Assembly: GCA_009921765.1 (NCBI GenBank)
Contig: RFXC01000081.1
Location: 1-16,350, forward strand
Length of the DNA stretch: 16,350 nucleotides
Direction of reading: 5' to 3'
DNA from: Betaproteobacteria bacterium
Lineage (GTDB): Bacteria; Pseudomonadota; Gammaproteobacteria; Burkholderiales; Burkholderiaceae
In this document: piece after piece, positions 1 through 7,363 of the stretch
Numbering within the stretch: position 1 is the stretch's first letter
Layout of the letters: every line of letters starts with the position of its first letter
Position numbers and translations under genes: made by a program
Notes under the pieces: model-generated
Told to the model about the DNA's origin: nothing
The model's input: the letters and a program-made list of their open reading frames with translations, nothing else
Database searches by the model: none

Positions 1-60
1 GTTCGCAAACTCTGGCTCGCGTGGCGCACCTGGCGTAGCGGACGGGTACGTGGCCTCTGA
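1..60 (+). CDS. hpnD: C-terminal end of a probable presqualene diphosphate synthase (HpnD), partial
   Basis: Reading frame 1 is open from the first base and ends with TGA at 58-60, giving a 19-residue tail, VRKLWLAWRTWRSGRVRGL. The next gene starts only 8 bp downstream on the same strand and is a recognisable hpnE. In hopanoid clusters hpnD usually lies directly before hpnE, and HpnD proteins tend to end in a basic and aromatic tail of this kind. HpnD condenses two farnesyl diphosphates into presqualene diphosphate. With so few residues the assignment depends mostly on gene order; the sequence alone shows only the tail of some upstream co-directional gene. Confidence 0.55.
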   Translation, partial: VRKLWLAWRTWRSGRVRGL

Positions 61-68
61 GGGCGGCC

Positions 69-1487
69 ATGGCTCACGACCCGCAACACGCAGCGGCGGA
101 TGTCTGTGTCATAGGCGGGGGCTGGGCCGGCATCGCCGCCGCCATCGAAGCCTGCGCGGCCGGATGCAGCGTGAGCCTCGTCGAAGCAGCGCCGCAACTC
201 GGGGGGCGTGCCCGCACGGTCGAAGTCGACATGGGCTTTGGCCCGGTACGACTCGACAACGGTCAACACCTAATGATGGGCGCCTATCGCGAGACCCTCG
301 GGCTGATGAATCGGGTCACCCCGGACACCAGACCGCGATTGTGTCGCGAACCGCTAGCCTTGCGCGATCCCGATGGCCTTTCCCTGGTCGCAGCGAGGCT
401 GCCCGCACCGCTCCATCTGGCGGTGGCGTTTGCGCGCGCCCGGGGCCTTGGACTTGCCGGACGCGTTGCATGCCTGCGCCTGATGCTGAACCTCTGGCGC
501 CATCACTGGCAGGTGCCCGTAGGCGAGACGGTCGCACAGCTGCTCGAGCGTACCGGACAACCACCCTGGCTCATCGAGCGGCTATGGGGCCCGCTTTGTG
601 TATCCGCACTCAATACGCCGACCGACACCGCTTGCGCGCGCACGTTCGCAGCCGTGTTGCGCGACACGCTGGGCGCAGCGCGCGCAGCCAGCGATTTCGT
701 CCTTCCCGCCGACACGCTGGGCGACTGTCTGCCTGATCCCGCCACCGCCTGGCTCACCGCGCGCGGCGCCCAAATCCTGCTCAGAACGCCCGCCCGGTCG
801 ATGCGCCAGCGTGGATCCGAATGGCACATCGTGGTGCCTGATGGCGTACTTCGCGCCCGGACTGTGGTGCTGGCACTACCTGCCGCCAACAGCGCCCGAC
901 TGATGGGGTCAATTGTCGAATCCAGTATCGATCAAGGCATTCACGCGCTGCGCGAGTCCCTGTCGTCGTTTCAACCGATCCCGATCGCCACCACCTACCT
1001 CGCATGGCCTGAGTCCAGCGTCGGTCCCCTGCCCCGTTGGACGATGTTGGGGAAGCGCCGGCCGCAGGCGGGTGACGCCCCCTGGGGCGACTGGTTCTTT
1101 GACCGGGGCGTCCAGCGCGGACATCGTATTGCCTCGGTCGTGGTGAGCAACGCCGCCACGCCTGTGGGATCGCTGGCAGCGCTGACCGCGGCCGTGAGCG
1201 CCTCGGCCGTGCACGCGCTGCACCTGCCCGCGCCCGCGCATGCCTTCACTGTCTTTGAACGCCGCGCCACCTTTGCCTGTGTTCCCGGGCGGCCCCACAT
1301 CGCCCAGCCGATTGGCGGCAACCTGCCGGGGCTCTGGCTCGCGGGCGACTACACCGAGCGCGACTACCCGGCCACAATCGAATCGGCGGTGCGAAGCGGA
1401 CTTCGGGCGGGCGCACTCGCCGCCGGGATCAGCGCGCAGGCGCCGGGCCAGCCGCCTTCTCAGGACCAGGCCACCGACAGCGCCTGA
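69..1487 (+). CDS. hpnE: Hydroxysqualene dehydroxylase HpnE (FAD-dependent amine-oxidase-like)
   Basis: A 472-residue flavoprotein of the squalene-associated FAD-dependent desaturase family. HpnE reduces hydroxysqualene to squalene, the last step of the HpnC-HpnD-HpnE route to the hopanoid precursor. Visible features are an N-terminal Rossmann FAD site (VIGGGWAG, residues 14-21, with the ribose-binding acid E39), the GGRAR motif at 45-49, the LDNGQHLMMGAY block at 62-73, and the C-terminal FAD-binding motif GDYTERDYPATIESA at 426-440. These N- and C-terminal blocks together are typical of HpnE. The ATG at 69 is preceded by TGAGGG, which serves as ribosome binding site and overlaps the stop of the upstream gene, so translation is probably coupled. 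The last 28 bp overlap the 3' end of radA on the other strand. Confidence 0.9.
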   Translation: MAHDPQHAAADVCVIGGGWAGIAAAIEACAAGCSVSLVEAAPQLGGRARTVEVDMGFGPVRLDNGQHLMMGAYRETLGLMNRVTPDTRPRLCREPLALRDPDGLSLVAARLPAPLHLAVAFARARGLGLAGRVACLRLMLNLWRHHWQVPVGETVAQLLERTGQPPWLIERLWGPLCVSALNTPTDTACARTFAAVLRDTLGAARAASDFVLPADTLGDCLPDPATAWLTARGAQILLRTPARSMRQRGSEWHIVVPDGVLRARTVVLALPAANSARLMGSIVESSIDQGIHALRESLSSFQPIPIATTYLAWPESSVGPLPRWTMLGKRRPQAGDAPWGDWFFDRGVQRGHRIASVVVSNAATPVGSLAALTAAVSASAVHALHLPAPAHAFTVFERRATFACVPGRPHIAQPIGGNLPGLWLAGDYTERDYPATIESAVRSGLRAGALAAGISAQAPGQPPSQDQATDSA

Positions 1488-2815
1488 TCGATCGACTCCA
1501 CCGCAATCGGCTCCAGCCCCTCAAGCGGCCGCTTGGGCGCATTCGCGTGCGGAATGAGCATCCGCGGAAAGCCCAGCTTGCCTGCTTCGCGAAGCCGTTC
1601 CTGACCGCGTGGCGCGGGACGGATTTCACCCGCCAGCCCCACCTCGCCGAACACCGCGAGCTGCTCGGGCAGCGCCCGATCGCGCAATGATGAAACAATC
1701 GCCAGCAGCACGGCGAGGTCGGCGGCCGGCTCAGAAATTCGAACCCCGCCCACCACATTGACGAATACGTCCTGGTCGTAGCACGCGATGCCGGCGTGTC
1801 GATGCAGGACCGCCAGCAGCATCGCCAGCCGGTTGCCTTCCAGGCCCACCGACAGCCGCCGCGGGTTGGGGACATGCGCCGTATCAACCAGCGCCTGCAC
1901 CTCGACGAGCAGCGGCCGGCTGCCCTCCAGCGACACCAGCACACACGATCCCGCCACCCGCCTGCCGCGCTGGGAAAGAAAAATGGCGGAGGGATTGGAG
2001 ACCGCTCGCAGACCGCGATCGGTCATTGCAAAGACGCCCAGCTCGTTGACCGCACCGAATCGGTTCTTGAAGGCGCGCACCATCCGATAGGTGGAGTGCT
2101 GCTCGCCTTCGAAGTACAGCACCGTGTCGACGATATGCTCAAGCACCCGAGGCCCGGCGAGCGTGCCTTCCTTGGTCACGTGGCCGATCATCACCAGTGC
2201 AATGCCCAGCTGTTTCGCGACGCGGGTCAGTTGCGCAGCGCACTCGCGCACCTGAGCAACCGACCCGGGAGCCGATTGCAGCTGGGTCGAGACCATCGTC
2301 TGGATCGAGTCGATCACCACCACCGTGGGGCGGCTGCGCTCAATCTCGGTACAAATGCGCTCAAGCTCGATCTCGGCCAGCACTGGCAACGCCAGCTCGC
2401 CCAGCCCCAGACGGCGGGCCCGCAACGCAATCTGCCCGACCGATTCCTCGCCGCTCACATAGAGCGCGCTTGATTCCCCACATACATGGGCCAGGGTCTG
2501 AAGCAGCAAGGTTGATTTGCCGATTCCCGGATCGCCACCGATCAGCACCACCGAGCCAGCCACCAGGCCGCCTCCCAGCACCCGATCAAATTCATCGCTG
2601 CCGGTGGGCAGCCGGCGTACAGTTTCAAGCGGAACCGAATCGAGCCGCTGAACTGCCTGCGCCTCCACCAGCCCGCGGTGACGCCCTGCCGCGGCCGGCT
2701 CGGCCACGGTTTCCACCAGCGTATTCCAGCGCTCGCACTGCGGGCACTGGCCTGCCCACTTTGGGGTGCTGCCCCCGCATTCGGTGCAGAGGTAATGGGA
2801 TTTAGCGCGCGCCAT
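1460..2815 (-). CDS. radA: DNA repair protein RadA (Sms)
   Basis: A 451-residue RecA-like ATPase that promotes branch migration of recombination intermediates. Numbering from the first ATG (2818), the order is: a zinc finger with C11, C14, C25 and C28 (CTECGG...CPQC); Walker A GGDPGIGKST at 94-103; Walker B VVVID at 166-170; the RadA signature KNRFG at 251-255; and a C-terminal Lon-protease-like domain without protease function. Length and order match the full family. Two ATGs lie in tandem at 2818 and 2815. I chose 2815 because AGGTGA then sits 6 bases upstream rather than 3, and because MARAKSHYLCTECG lines up with the usual RadA start. The gene overlaps the 3' end of alr by 14-17 bp, so the two are probably co-transcribed and translationally coupled. 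It converges with hpnE. Confidence 0.96.
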   Translation of the reverse strand: MARAKSHYLCTECGGSTPKWAGQCPQCERWNTLVETVAEPAAAGRHRGLVEAQAVQRLDSVPLETVRRLPTGSDEFDRVLGGGLVAGSVVLIGGDPGIGKSTLLLQTLAHVCGESSALYVSGEESVGQIALRARRLGLGELALPVLAEIELERICTEIERSRPTVVVIDSIQTMVSTQLQSAPGSVAQVRECAAQLTRVAKQLGIALVMIGHVTKEGTLAGPRVLEHIVDTVLYFEGEQHSTYRMVRAFKNRFGAVNELGVFAMTDRGLRAVSNPSAIFLSQRGRRVAGSCVLVSLEGSRPLLVEVQALVDTAHVPNPRRLSVGLEGNRLAMLLAVLHRHAGIACYDQDVFVNVVGGVRISEPAADLAVLLAIVSSLRDRALPEQLAVFGEVGLAGEIRPAPRGQERLREAGKLGFPRMLIPHANAPKRPLEGLEPIAVESIDQALSVAWS

Positions 2816-3884
2816 CATCAGTCACCTGGCGGAAGACTCTCGGTGCGATCGCGCAGGTGAGCTCGTAGCCGATCGTGCCCGCACTCGCAGCAACTTCATC
2901 AACCGCCACCTGCTCTCCCCAGAGCTCAACCGGGCTACCGATAACGGCCTGCGGTACCGGCTCGAGATCGACTGCAAGCATATCCATTGAGACCCGGCCG
3001 ACGGTGCGCGTACGAACGCCACAGACTGCAATCGGCGTGCCGGTCGGAGCATGGCGCGGGTAGCCGTCGGCATAACCACAGGCCACGATGCCGATCGACA
3101 TTGGCCGGTCTGCGATAAAGGTGGAGCCGTAGCCGACTGCATCACCTGTCGCGAGCTGCTGTCGCGCGATGAGTCGGCTTTCAAACCGCATGACGGGCGC
3201 CAGACCAAGACTGGCTGCGCTTCGGGATCCAAAGGGCGAAGCGCCGTACAACATGATGCCGGGGCGAACCCAGTCCCGATGCGCGGATGGCCAGTCGATG
3301 ATTGCCGCGGAGTTGGCAAGCGATTGCTCCCCCTCCACCCCCTGCGCAGCCTGATCAAAGGCGGCGATCGCCTGCGTTGCTCCGCCAGCAAGATCGGCAT
3401 TGGCGAAATGCGTCATCAATGTGATGGCCGCCACGGGTTCCAGGGCCCGCAGGCGCTGCCAGGCACCCCGATAGTCAGAAGCGGCAAATCCAAGACGGTT
3501 CATCCCGCTATTGAGCTTCAGGTGGACATCGAGCCTGGGGTGCGGCGGCAGGGCCGACAGCCAGTCGATCTGCCGGGACTCATGCACCGCAAGCGACAAG
3601 CCGATGCGGGCCGCGAGCTCAACATCGGCAGGCTCGAACGCACCCTCCAGCATCAGGATGGGCTTGTGCCAGCCGCGCTCGCGAAGCCATTGCGCGCGAT
3701 CGAATTCAACCAGGGCCAGGCCGTCTGCCTCGTCGAGCGCTGGCAGAAGCGCCTCGAGACCATGCCCGTACGCATCGGCTTTCACAACAGCCCAGGCGCG
3801 CGCGCCCGGCGCCAAGGTACGGACGCGACGCAGATTGTGCCGAAGCGCAGGCAGTGAAATCGTGATTCGGGCGGCTCGGGGCAT
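2802..3884 (-). CDS. alr: Alanine racemase
   Basis: A 360-residue PLP-dependent fold-type III enzyme that interconverts L- and D-alanine and supplies D-Ala for peptidoglycan. The PLP-binding lysine is K35 in VVKADAYGHG. The HLKLNSGMNRLGF block is at 121-133, RPGIMLYG at 207-214, and the second catalytic base is Y252 in VGYGSTF, followed by CGYADGYPR and the VSMDM segment. All family landmarks are present. The frame stays open upstream to 3950, but the family N-terminus (MPRAARITISLPALRHNL, like the usual 'R..I.l.AL.hNl') favours the ATG at 3884. There is no clear Shine-Dalgarno sequence ahead of it. alr is the first gene of an alr-radA pair and is divergent from lplT, with 187 bp between the two starts. 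Confidence 0.95.
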   Translation of the reverse strand: MPRAARITISLPALRHNLRRVRTLAPGARAWAVVKADAYGHGLEALLPALDEADGLALVEFDRAQWLRERGWHKPILMLEGAFEPADVELAARIGLSLAVHESRQIDWLSALPPHPRLDVHLKLNSGMNRLGFAASDYRGAWQRLRALEPVAAITLMTHFANADLAGGATQAIAAFDQAAQGVEGEQSLANSAAIIDWPSAHRDWVRPGIMLYGASPFGSRSAASLGLAPVMRFESRLIARQQLATGDAVGYGSTFIADRPMSIGIVACGYADGYPRHAPTGTPIAVCGVRTRTVGRVSMDMLAVDLEPVPQAVIGSPVELWGEQVAVDEVAASAGTIGYELTCAIAPRVFRQVTDDGAR

Positions 3885-3969
3885 GGCGATGGGCGAAGGT
3901 GACTCGGCGAGCACTATAGCCTGCCAACCCGACCGCGGGCATACCCTCACGGAAACCGGGATATCAGCG

Positions 3970-3978
3970 TGCTATAAA
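3970..3978 (+). promoter_or_regulatory. Candidate extended -10 promoter for lplT
   Basis: The alr-lplT divergent gap (3885-4071) contains TGCTATAAA, which fits the extended -10 form TGnTATAAT with one mismatch. No convincing -35 hexamer lies 16-18 bp upstream, which is tolerable for extended -10 promoters. The predicted start would be near 3985, leaving a leader of about 87 nt before the lplT ATG. The same 11-mer TGCTATAAACG occurs upstream of the TRAP operon at 12899-12909. A TATAGT on the minus strand (3918-3913) could serve alr, but it lacks a good -35 element. Confidence 0.45.
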
Positions 3979-4020
3979 CGCGCCTTCACTGCGGGTTTGC
4001 GGTTAGGTTTCATTCGCGCA

Positions 4021-4058
4021 AGTCCGTACCCGATTGCAGGCAGGCTTGCCTCCGGACT
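4021..4058 (+). other. Hairpin in the lplT leader
   Basis: AGTCCG at 4021-4026 can pair with CGGACT at 4053-4058. Inside it AGGCA (4038-4042) pairs with TGCCT (4047-4051) around a GGCT loop. The structure ends 13 nt before the lplT start codon and covers part of the region where a ribosome would bind. It could modulate lplT translation; that role is inference from base pairing only. Confidence 0.3.
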
Positions 4059-4071
4059 CAGAGACTCTCCG

Positions 4072-5334
4072 ATGAAGCGCGGCTTTTACACCATCATGGC
4101 GGCACAGTTTTTCTCGTCGCTCGCCGATAATGCGCTGCTCATTGCGGCCATCGCGCTGCTCATTGAAATGCACGCGCCGGAGTGGATGAAACCGCTTCTG
4201 AAGCTGTTTTTCACTGTCTCCTACGTGGTGCTCGCGCCGTTCGTCGGCGCTTTCGCCGACTCAATGCCCAAGGGCAAGGTGATGTTCCTCACCAACCTGA
4301 TCAAGGTGGTGGGGTGTGCGCTGATGTTCTTCACCATCCATCCGCTTCTCGCCTATGCGGTGGTGGGCTTTGGCGCGGCCGCTTACTCGCCCGCCAAATA
4401 CGGCATCCTCACCGAACTGCTGCCGCCCGAAAAGCTGGTGGCAGCCAATGGCTGGATCGAGGGCACGACCGTTGGGTCGATCATTCTGGGAACGGTGCTG
4501 GGCGGCGCACTGATCAGCCCCAAGATATCGGCCTTCCTGCTGGGCTTTGACTTGCCCCACATCGATACCGGCATCGATACGCCTGCAGAAAGCGCAATCA
4601 TCGTGATCGGTGTGGTCTACCTGATTGCCGCGGCGTTCAATCTGCGAATCCCCGACACCGGCGCACGTTACCCACGGCAAAAGCGCAATCCCATCCATCT
4701 GGTGCAGGAGTTTGCCCACTGCTGCCGGGTGCTCTGGCTGGACAAGCTGGGTCAGATCTCGCTCGCTGTCACCACCCTGTTCTGGGGCGCGGGCGCCACG
4801 CTGCAGTTCATCGTGCTCGATTGGGCCAAGAGCGCGCTGGGTATGCCGCTCAATCGCGCCGCCATTCTCCAGGGCGTGGTGGCGGTAGGCATCGCAGTGG
4901 GTGCTGTGGTGGCGGCACGGGTGCTCCGCCTGCGCGATTCTGTGAGGGTGCTGCCGGTGGGTGTCGCCATGGGTCTGGTGGTGCCGCTCATGACGCTGGT
5001 CTCGTCCGAATTCGCGGCATTTCCGCTGCTCATCCTGATTGGCGGCCTGGCGGGCTTTTTCGTGGTGCCCATGAATGCGCTGCTGCAGCACCGGGGTCAC
5101 GTACTGATGAGTGCCGGGCACTCGATTGCGGTTCAGAATTTCAACGAGAACGTAAACATCCTGCTGATGCTGGGCCTCTACGCCGGGCTGATCCGGATCG
5201 GGCTGCACGTGAATACGGTCATTGTGCTGTTCGGCGGCTTTGTAGCGCTCACCATGGCGATGGTGATTCGCCTGCATCGGGCGAACCAGCGGAAATTTGA
5301 CTCGGTTGCCCTGATTGGCGAAGGGCGGCACTGA
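4072..5334 (+). CDS. lplT: Lysophospholipid transporter LplT (MFS)
   Basis: A 420-residue major-facilitator protein of the inner membrane with about 12 hydrophobic segments. LplT flips lysophospholipids, chiefly lysophosphatidylethanolamine, from the outer to the inner leaflet for re-acylation. The N-terminus (FYTIMAAQFFSSLADNALL) is characteristic of LplT, and the MFS loop 2-3 signature appears as FADSMPKGKVM at 61-71. Length is close to the E. coli protein (about 400). The frame extends far upstream, but that portion lies antisense to alr and has no family resemblance, so the ATG at 4072 is the start; the ribosome binding site is weak. In E. coli lplT is followed by aas, the acyltransferase partner, which is absent here. 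The last 86 bp overlap the convergent uracil-DNA glycosylase gene. Confidence 0.9.
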   Translation: MKRGFYTIMAAQFFSSLADNALLIAAIALLIEMHAPEWMKPLLKLFFTVSYVVLAPFVGAFADSMPKGKVMFLTNLIKVVGCALMFFTIHPLLAYAVVGFGAAAYSPAKYGILTELLPPEKLVAANGWIEGTTVGSIILGTVLGGALISPKISAFLLGFDLPHIDTGIDTPAESAIIVIGVVYLIAAAFNLRIPDTGARYPRQKRNPIHLVQEFAHCCRVLWLDKLGQISLAVTTLFWGAGATLQFIVLDWAKSALGMPLNRAAILQGVVAVGIAVGAVVAARVLRLRDSVRVLPVGVAMGLVVPLMTLVSSEFAAFPLLILIGGLAGFFVVPMNALLQHRGHVLMSAGHSIAVQNFNENVNILLMLGLYAGLIRIGLHVNTVIVLFGGFVALTMAMVIRLHRANQRKFDSVALIGEGRH

Positions 5335-6052
5335 TGGTGCTACGGGCCAGACACCAGTCGGCCCACGCCAATCGTTTATCGACAGGATTACGCAACAGAT
5401 AGGCCGGGTGATAGCTCACGACTGCGGGGATCTTCAGCCCCCCAACGTCGGCCTGGTGAATCCGGCCGCGCAGGCTTGCAATCGAGGCTTCGGTTCCGAG
5501 CAGGGTCTGCGCGGCAAATCGTCCCATCAGCACCAGGAGCGTGGGCCTTACGAGCTCAACCTGTTCCCGCAAATGCGGCGAACACCGCGCCACCTCGGCG
5601 GGTTCCGGGTTACGGTTTCCGGGGGGGCGGCACTTCAGTACATTGGCGATGTACACATCGCGCCCGCGATCCAGACCCGCAGCCGTCAGCATGGCATCGA
5701 GCAATGAGCCGGCACGGCCAACAAAGGGCTCGCCGAGGCGGTCTTCTTCAGCGCCGGGCGCCTCCCCGATCAGCATCCAGCGCGCGGTCTGGCTACCCGT
5801 GCCAAACACGGGGTGCTGACGCGAGTGGCCAAGCGGACATGCGCGACAGGCATCGACGCGCACGACAAGTTCCTGCCAGCGAGCCGCCGCATCAATGACG
5901 GGCAGATCTGGAATCACGCCGGCGACACTGTCAGTGTCGGTGCTGACTTCCTCGACGGCTTTCGCCCCTTCGACAGTCAACGGCGTGCGGGGGATCCAGG
6001 CCGGGCCGACACCCAGCGCCCGAAACGCGCGCAAGCGGGTGGAATCAAGCAT
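5249..6052 (-). CDS. Family-4 uracil-DNA glycosylase (4Fe-4S)
   Basis: A 267-residue uracil-DNA glycosylase of the thermostable/bacterial family 4, which excises uracil arising from cytosine deamination. The first active-site motif is GEAPGAEEDRLGEPF at 96-110, followed by VGRAG. The second is HPAYLLR at 215-221. Four cysteines fit the 4Fe-4S cluster: C69 and C72 (CRACPL), C141 (KCRPPGNRNP) and C157. The start at 6052 gives ATGCTTGA overlapping the rimI stop by 8 bp; the longer frame to 6142 would run deep into rimI. The first 60 or so residues are a low-conservation extension, as in other betaproteobacterial members once described as SPO1 DNA-polymerase-related proteins. The final 28 codons lie antisense to the end of lplT and look non-conserved (Ser/Pro/Gly rich). 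It is the last gene of the tsaB-rimI operon. Confidence 0.9.
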   Translation of the reverse strand: MLDSTRLRAFRALGVGPAWIPRTPLTVEGAKAVEEVSTDTDSVAGVIPDLPVIDAAARWQELVVRVDACRACPLGHSRQHPVFGTGSQTARWMLIGEAPGAEEDRLGEPFVGRAGSLLDAMLTAAGLDRGRDVYIANVLKCRPPGNRNPEPAEVARCSPHLREQVELVRPTLLVLMGRFAAQTLLGTEASIASLRGRIHQADVGGLKIPAVVSYHPAYLLRNPVDKRLAWADWCLARSTISAALRQSGQPSQISAGSPDAGESPSPW

Positions 6053-6539
6053 CGAACATGCGACGCATGACGATAGCGTCCTCGCGGGTGTTGTTAAAGG
6101 ACGGATAGTAGCGGCGACGCAGCCCGATGGGCGTAAACCCAAGCGAACGGTACAGCCGCTGAGCCGCCGTATTTGAGGGGCGGACCTCCAGCATCATCGA
6201 CGCCAGCCCTTTCGCCTCAGCCTCTTCGAGCAGATTGAGCATTAGCCAACGCCCCAGTCCCATGCGCTGAAACGAACCCGCCACGCTGAGGTTGAGCAGA
6301 TGCAGTTCATCTGGGATCTGCATGCATACGGCGTATGCAAGCAACCGCTCGCCCGACATCAGGGTGCGCAGGTCATACCCAGCACTCAGCGAATCGAGGA
6401 AATTGCCTCGCGTCCAGGGAAACGGATACAGATCGAGTTCAATCGCATGAACCGCATCAAGGTCCTGCGGGCGCATGCCACGCAGTTCGGCGCCACTCAC
6501 GGGGCAGGCCCCCGCCCGAAAGCCAAAAGCCGCGGTCAC
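6045..6539 (-). CDS. rimI: Ribosomal protein alanine N-acetyltransferase RimI
   Basis: A 164-residue GNAT acetyltransferase. RimI acetylates the N-terminal alanine of ribosomal protein S18 using acetyl-CoA. The acetyl-CoA pyrophosphate loop is QRMGLGR at 91-97, preceded by the beta-4 strand ELHLLNLSV at 78-86. The later LEVRPSN (117-123) and AQRLYRSLGF (126-135) are the RimI signatures, with N123 and Y130 as the usual catalytic and CoA-side residues. YPFPWT at 38-43 is typical of the N-terminal loop. The ATG overlaps the tsaB stop by 4 bp (ATGA) and the stop overlaps the glycosylase start by 8 bp. The tsaB-rimI-udg order is common in Betaproteobacteria, so an operon is nearly certain. Confidence 0.93.
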   Translation of the reverse strand: MTAAFGFRAGACPVSGAELRGMRPQDLDAVHAIELDLYPFPWTRGNFLDSLSAGYDLRTLMSGERLLAYAVCMQIPDELHLLNLSVAGSFQRMGLGRWLMLNLLEEAEAKGLASMMLEVRPSNTAAQRLYRSLGFTPIGLRRRYYPSFNNTREDAIVMRRMFDA

Positions 6540-7363
6540 GCCTCGCGCGCTCCGGCCGCGCGCGCCCTGACTGCCGCCTGCTCGGAGACGTCCAGGGCGA
6601 CTTTGTTGCGCACATAGCGCGGCGCGACCGCTTCAAGTGATGCCGCCCCGGCGCGGGACAAACCCAGCCGGAGCACAGCGTCAGCACGCAGAACTGTCGC
6701 ACCCGCCGGGCAATCGACCCGCCATCCAGCGTCGGTCGCCTCACCGACCAACCGATCTCTGAGTCCGGACACCAGCGAGCATGCATTGCCCGCGATCAGC
6801 AGCTCCGCATTGCCTTGAACCGCGCGCCCGGGACCCGCCAGGGCCCAGATCTGATCAGGTGGCCCCACTGCGCAGGCCGTCGATTCGAGAACCTGACTGG
6901 GGGCGCCGTCGGGCGCGAGCTCGATCTCGACCGTGGCGGCGTAGACCTCGCCCATCCGCGCGTCGACCGCAACCAGCACGCGATATCGCCCGGCGTCTTT
7001 GCCAGCCACGGCCTGCAGCGCAAGCCCCTCGGTCGACCACACCTCGACGCAAGGCACGCCTGTGGCAAGGCTGATGGCCTGCGCCACCGAGCAGGTCATG
7101 CGGAGCGCCGTGAACGGGCCGGGCCCCACCTCAGCACAGAGGAGGCGCAGAGCCGAAGGCGTGACGCTGTTGGCGCGAAGCAGCCCATCGACGGCGGCGA
7201 GGAGCGCGTCGGACCGTCCCGCAGTGTCAGGCTCATGCCAGCACTCGATGACCGGACGCTTCTCTGCTCCGCCTGTGGCAAGTGCGACCGAAACGCCTTG
7301 AGCAGAGCAACTGAGAGCCAGCGCCGGAAACACAGTTGCCAATAAGCTGGGGGCCCGTGTCAT
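6536..7363 (-). CDS. tsaB: tRNA threonylcarbamoyladenosine biosynthesis protein TsaB
   Basis: A 275-residue ASKHA-fold protein. TsaB is the non-catalytic partner and stabiliser of TsaD in transferring threonylcarbamoyl to A37 of ANN-decoding tRNAs. The family's GPGSFTGLR block appears as GPGPFTALR at 80-88, followed by the helix MTCSVAQAISLATGVP. The N-terminal ALSCSAQGVSVAL (16-28) corresponds to the usual AIDTSTEACSVAL. The mid-protein VAVDARMGEVYAA matches the 'DARr.EVY' motif, and the C-terminal PRYVRNKVA matches the common 'P.YvR..va' end. The start overlaps the stop of the preceding hypothetical gene by 4 bp (ATGA). The Asp of the N-terminal DTS motif is Ser here and the Gly of FTGLR is Ala, an unusually divergent version, though the fold and gene context leave little doubt. 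Confidence 0.9.
   Translation of the reverse strand: MTRAPSLLATVFPALALSCSAQGVSVALATGGAEKRPVIECWHEPDTAGRSDALLAAVDGLLRANSVTPSALRLLCAEVGPGPFTALRMTCSVAQAISLATGVPCVEVWSTEGLALQAVAGKDAGRYRVLVAVDARMGEVYAATVEIELAPDGAPSQVLESTACAVGPPDQIWALAGPGRAVQGNAELLIAGNACSLVSGLRDRLVGEATDAGWRVDCPAGATVLRADAVLRLGLSRAGAASLEAVAPRYVRNKVALDVSEQAAVRARAAGAREA

Noticed and set aside
1796..2805. Overlapping plus-strand frames of 200-225 codons opposite radA
   Set aside because: radA fills the minus strand with zinc finger, Walker and KNRFG motifs; the plus-strand frames are Arg/Pro/His-rich shadows.
3051..3857. A 268-codon open frame on the plus strand opposite alr
   Set aside because: It lies wholly inside alr on the opposite strand and carries no domain signature.
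3511..4071. N-terminal extension of the lplT frame by 187 codons
   Set aside because: The added part is antisense to alr and unlike any transporter N-terminus; the LplT signature starts at the ATG at 4072.
4261..5331. A 356-codon open frame on the minus strand opposite lplT
   Set aside because: It is rich in His, Gln and Asp, as expected for the antisense of a hydrophobic GC-rich membrane gene, has no recognisable domain and no ribosome binding site, while lplT on the other strand is a clear family member.
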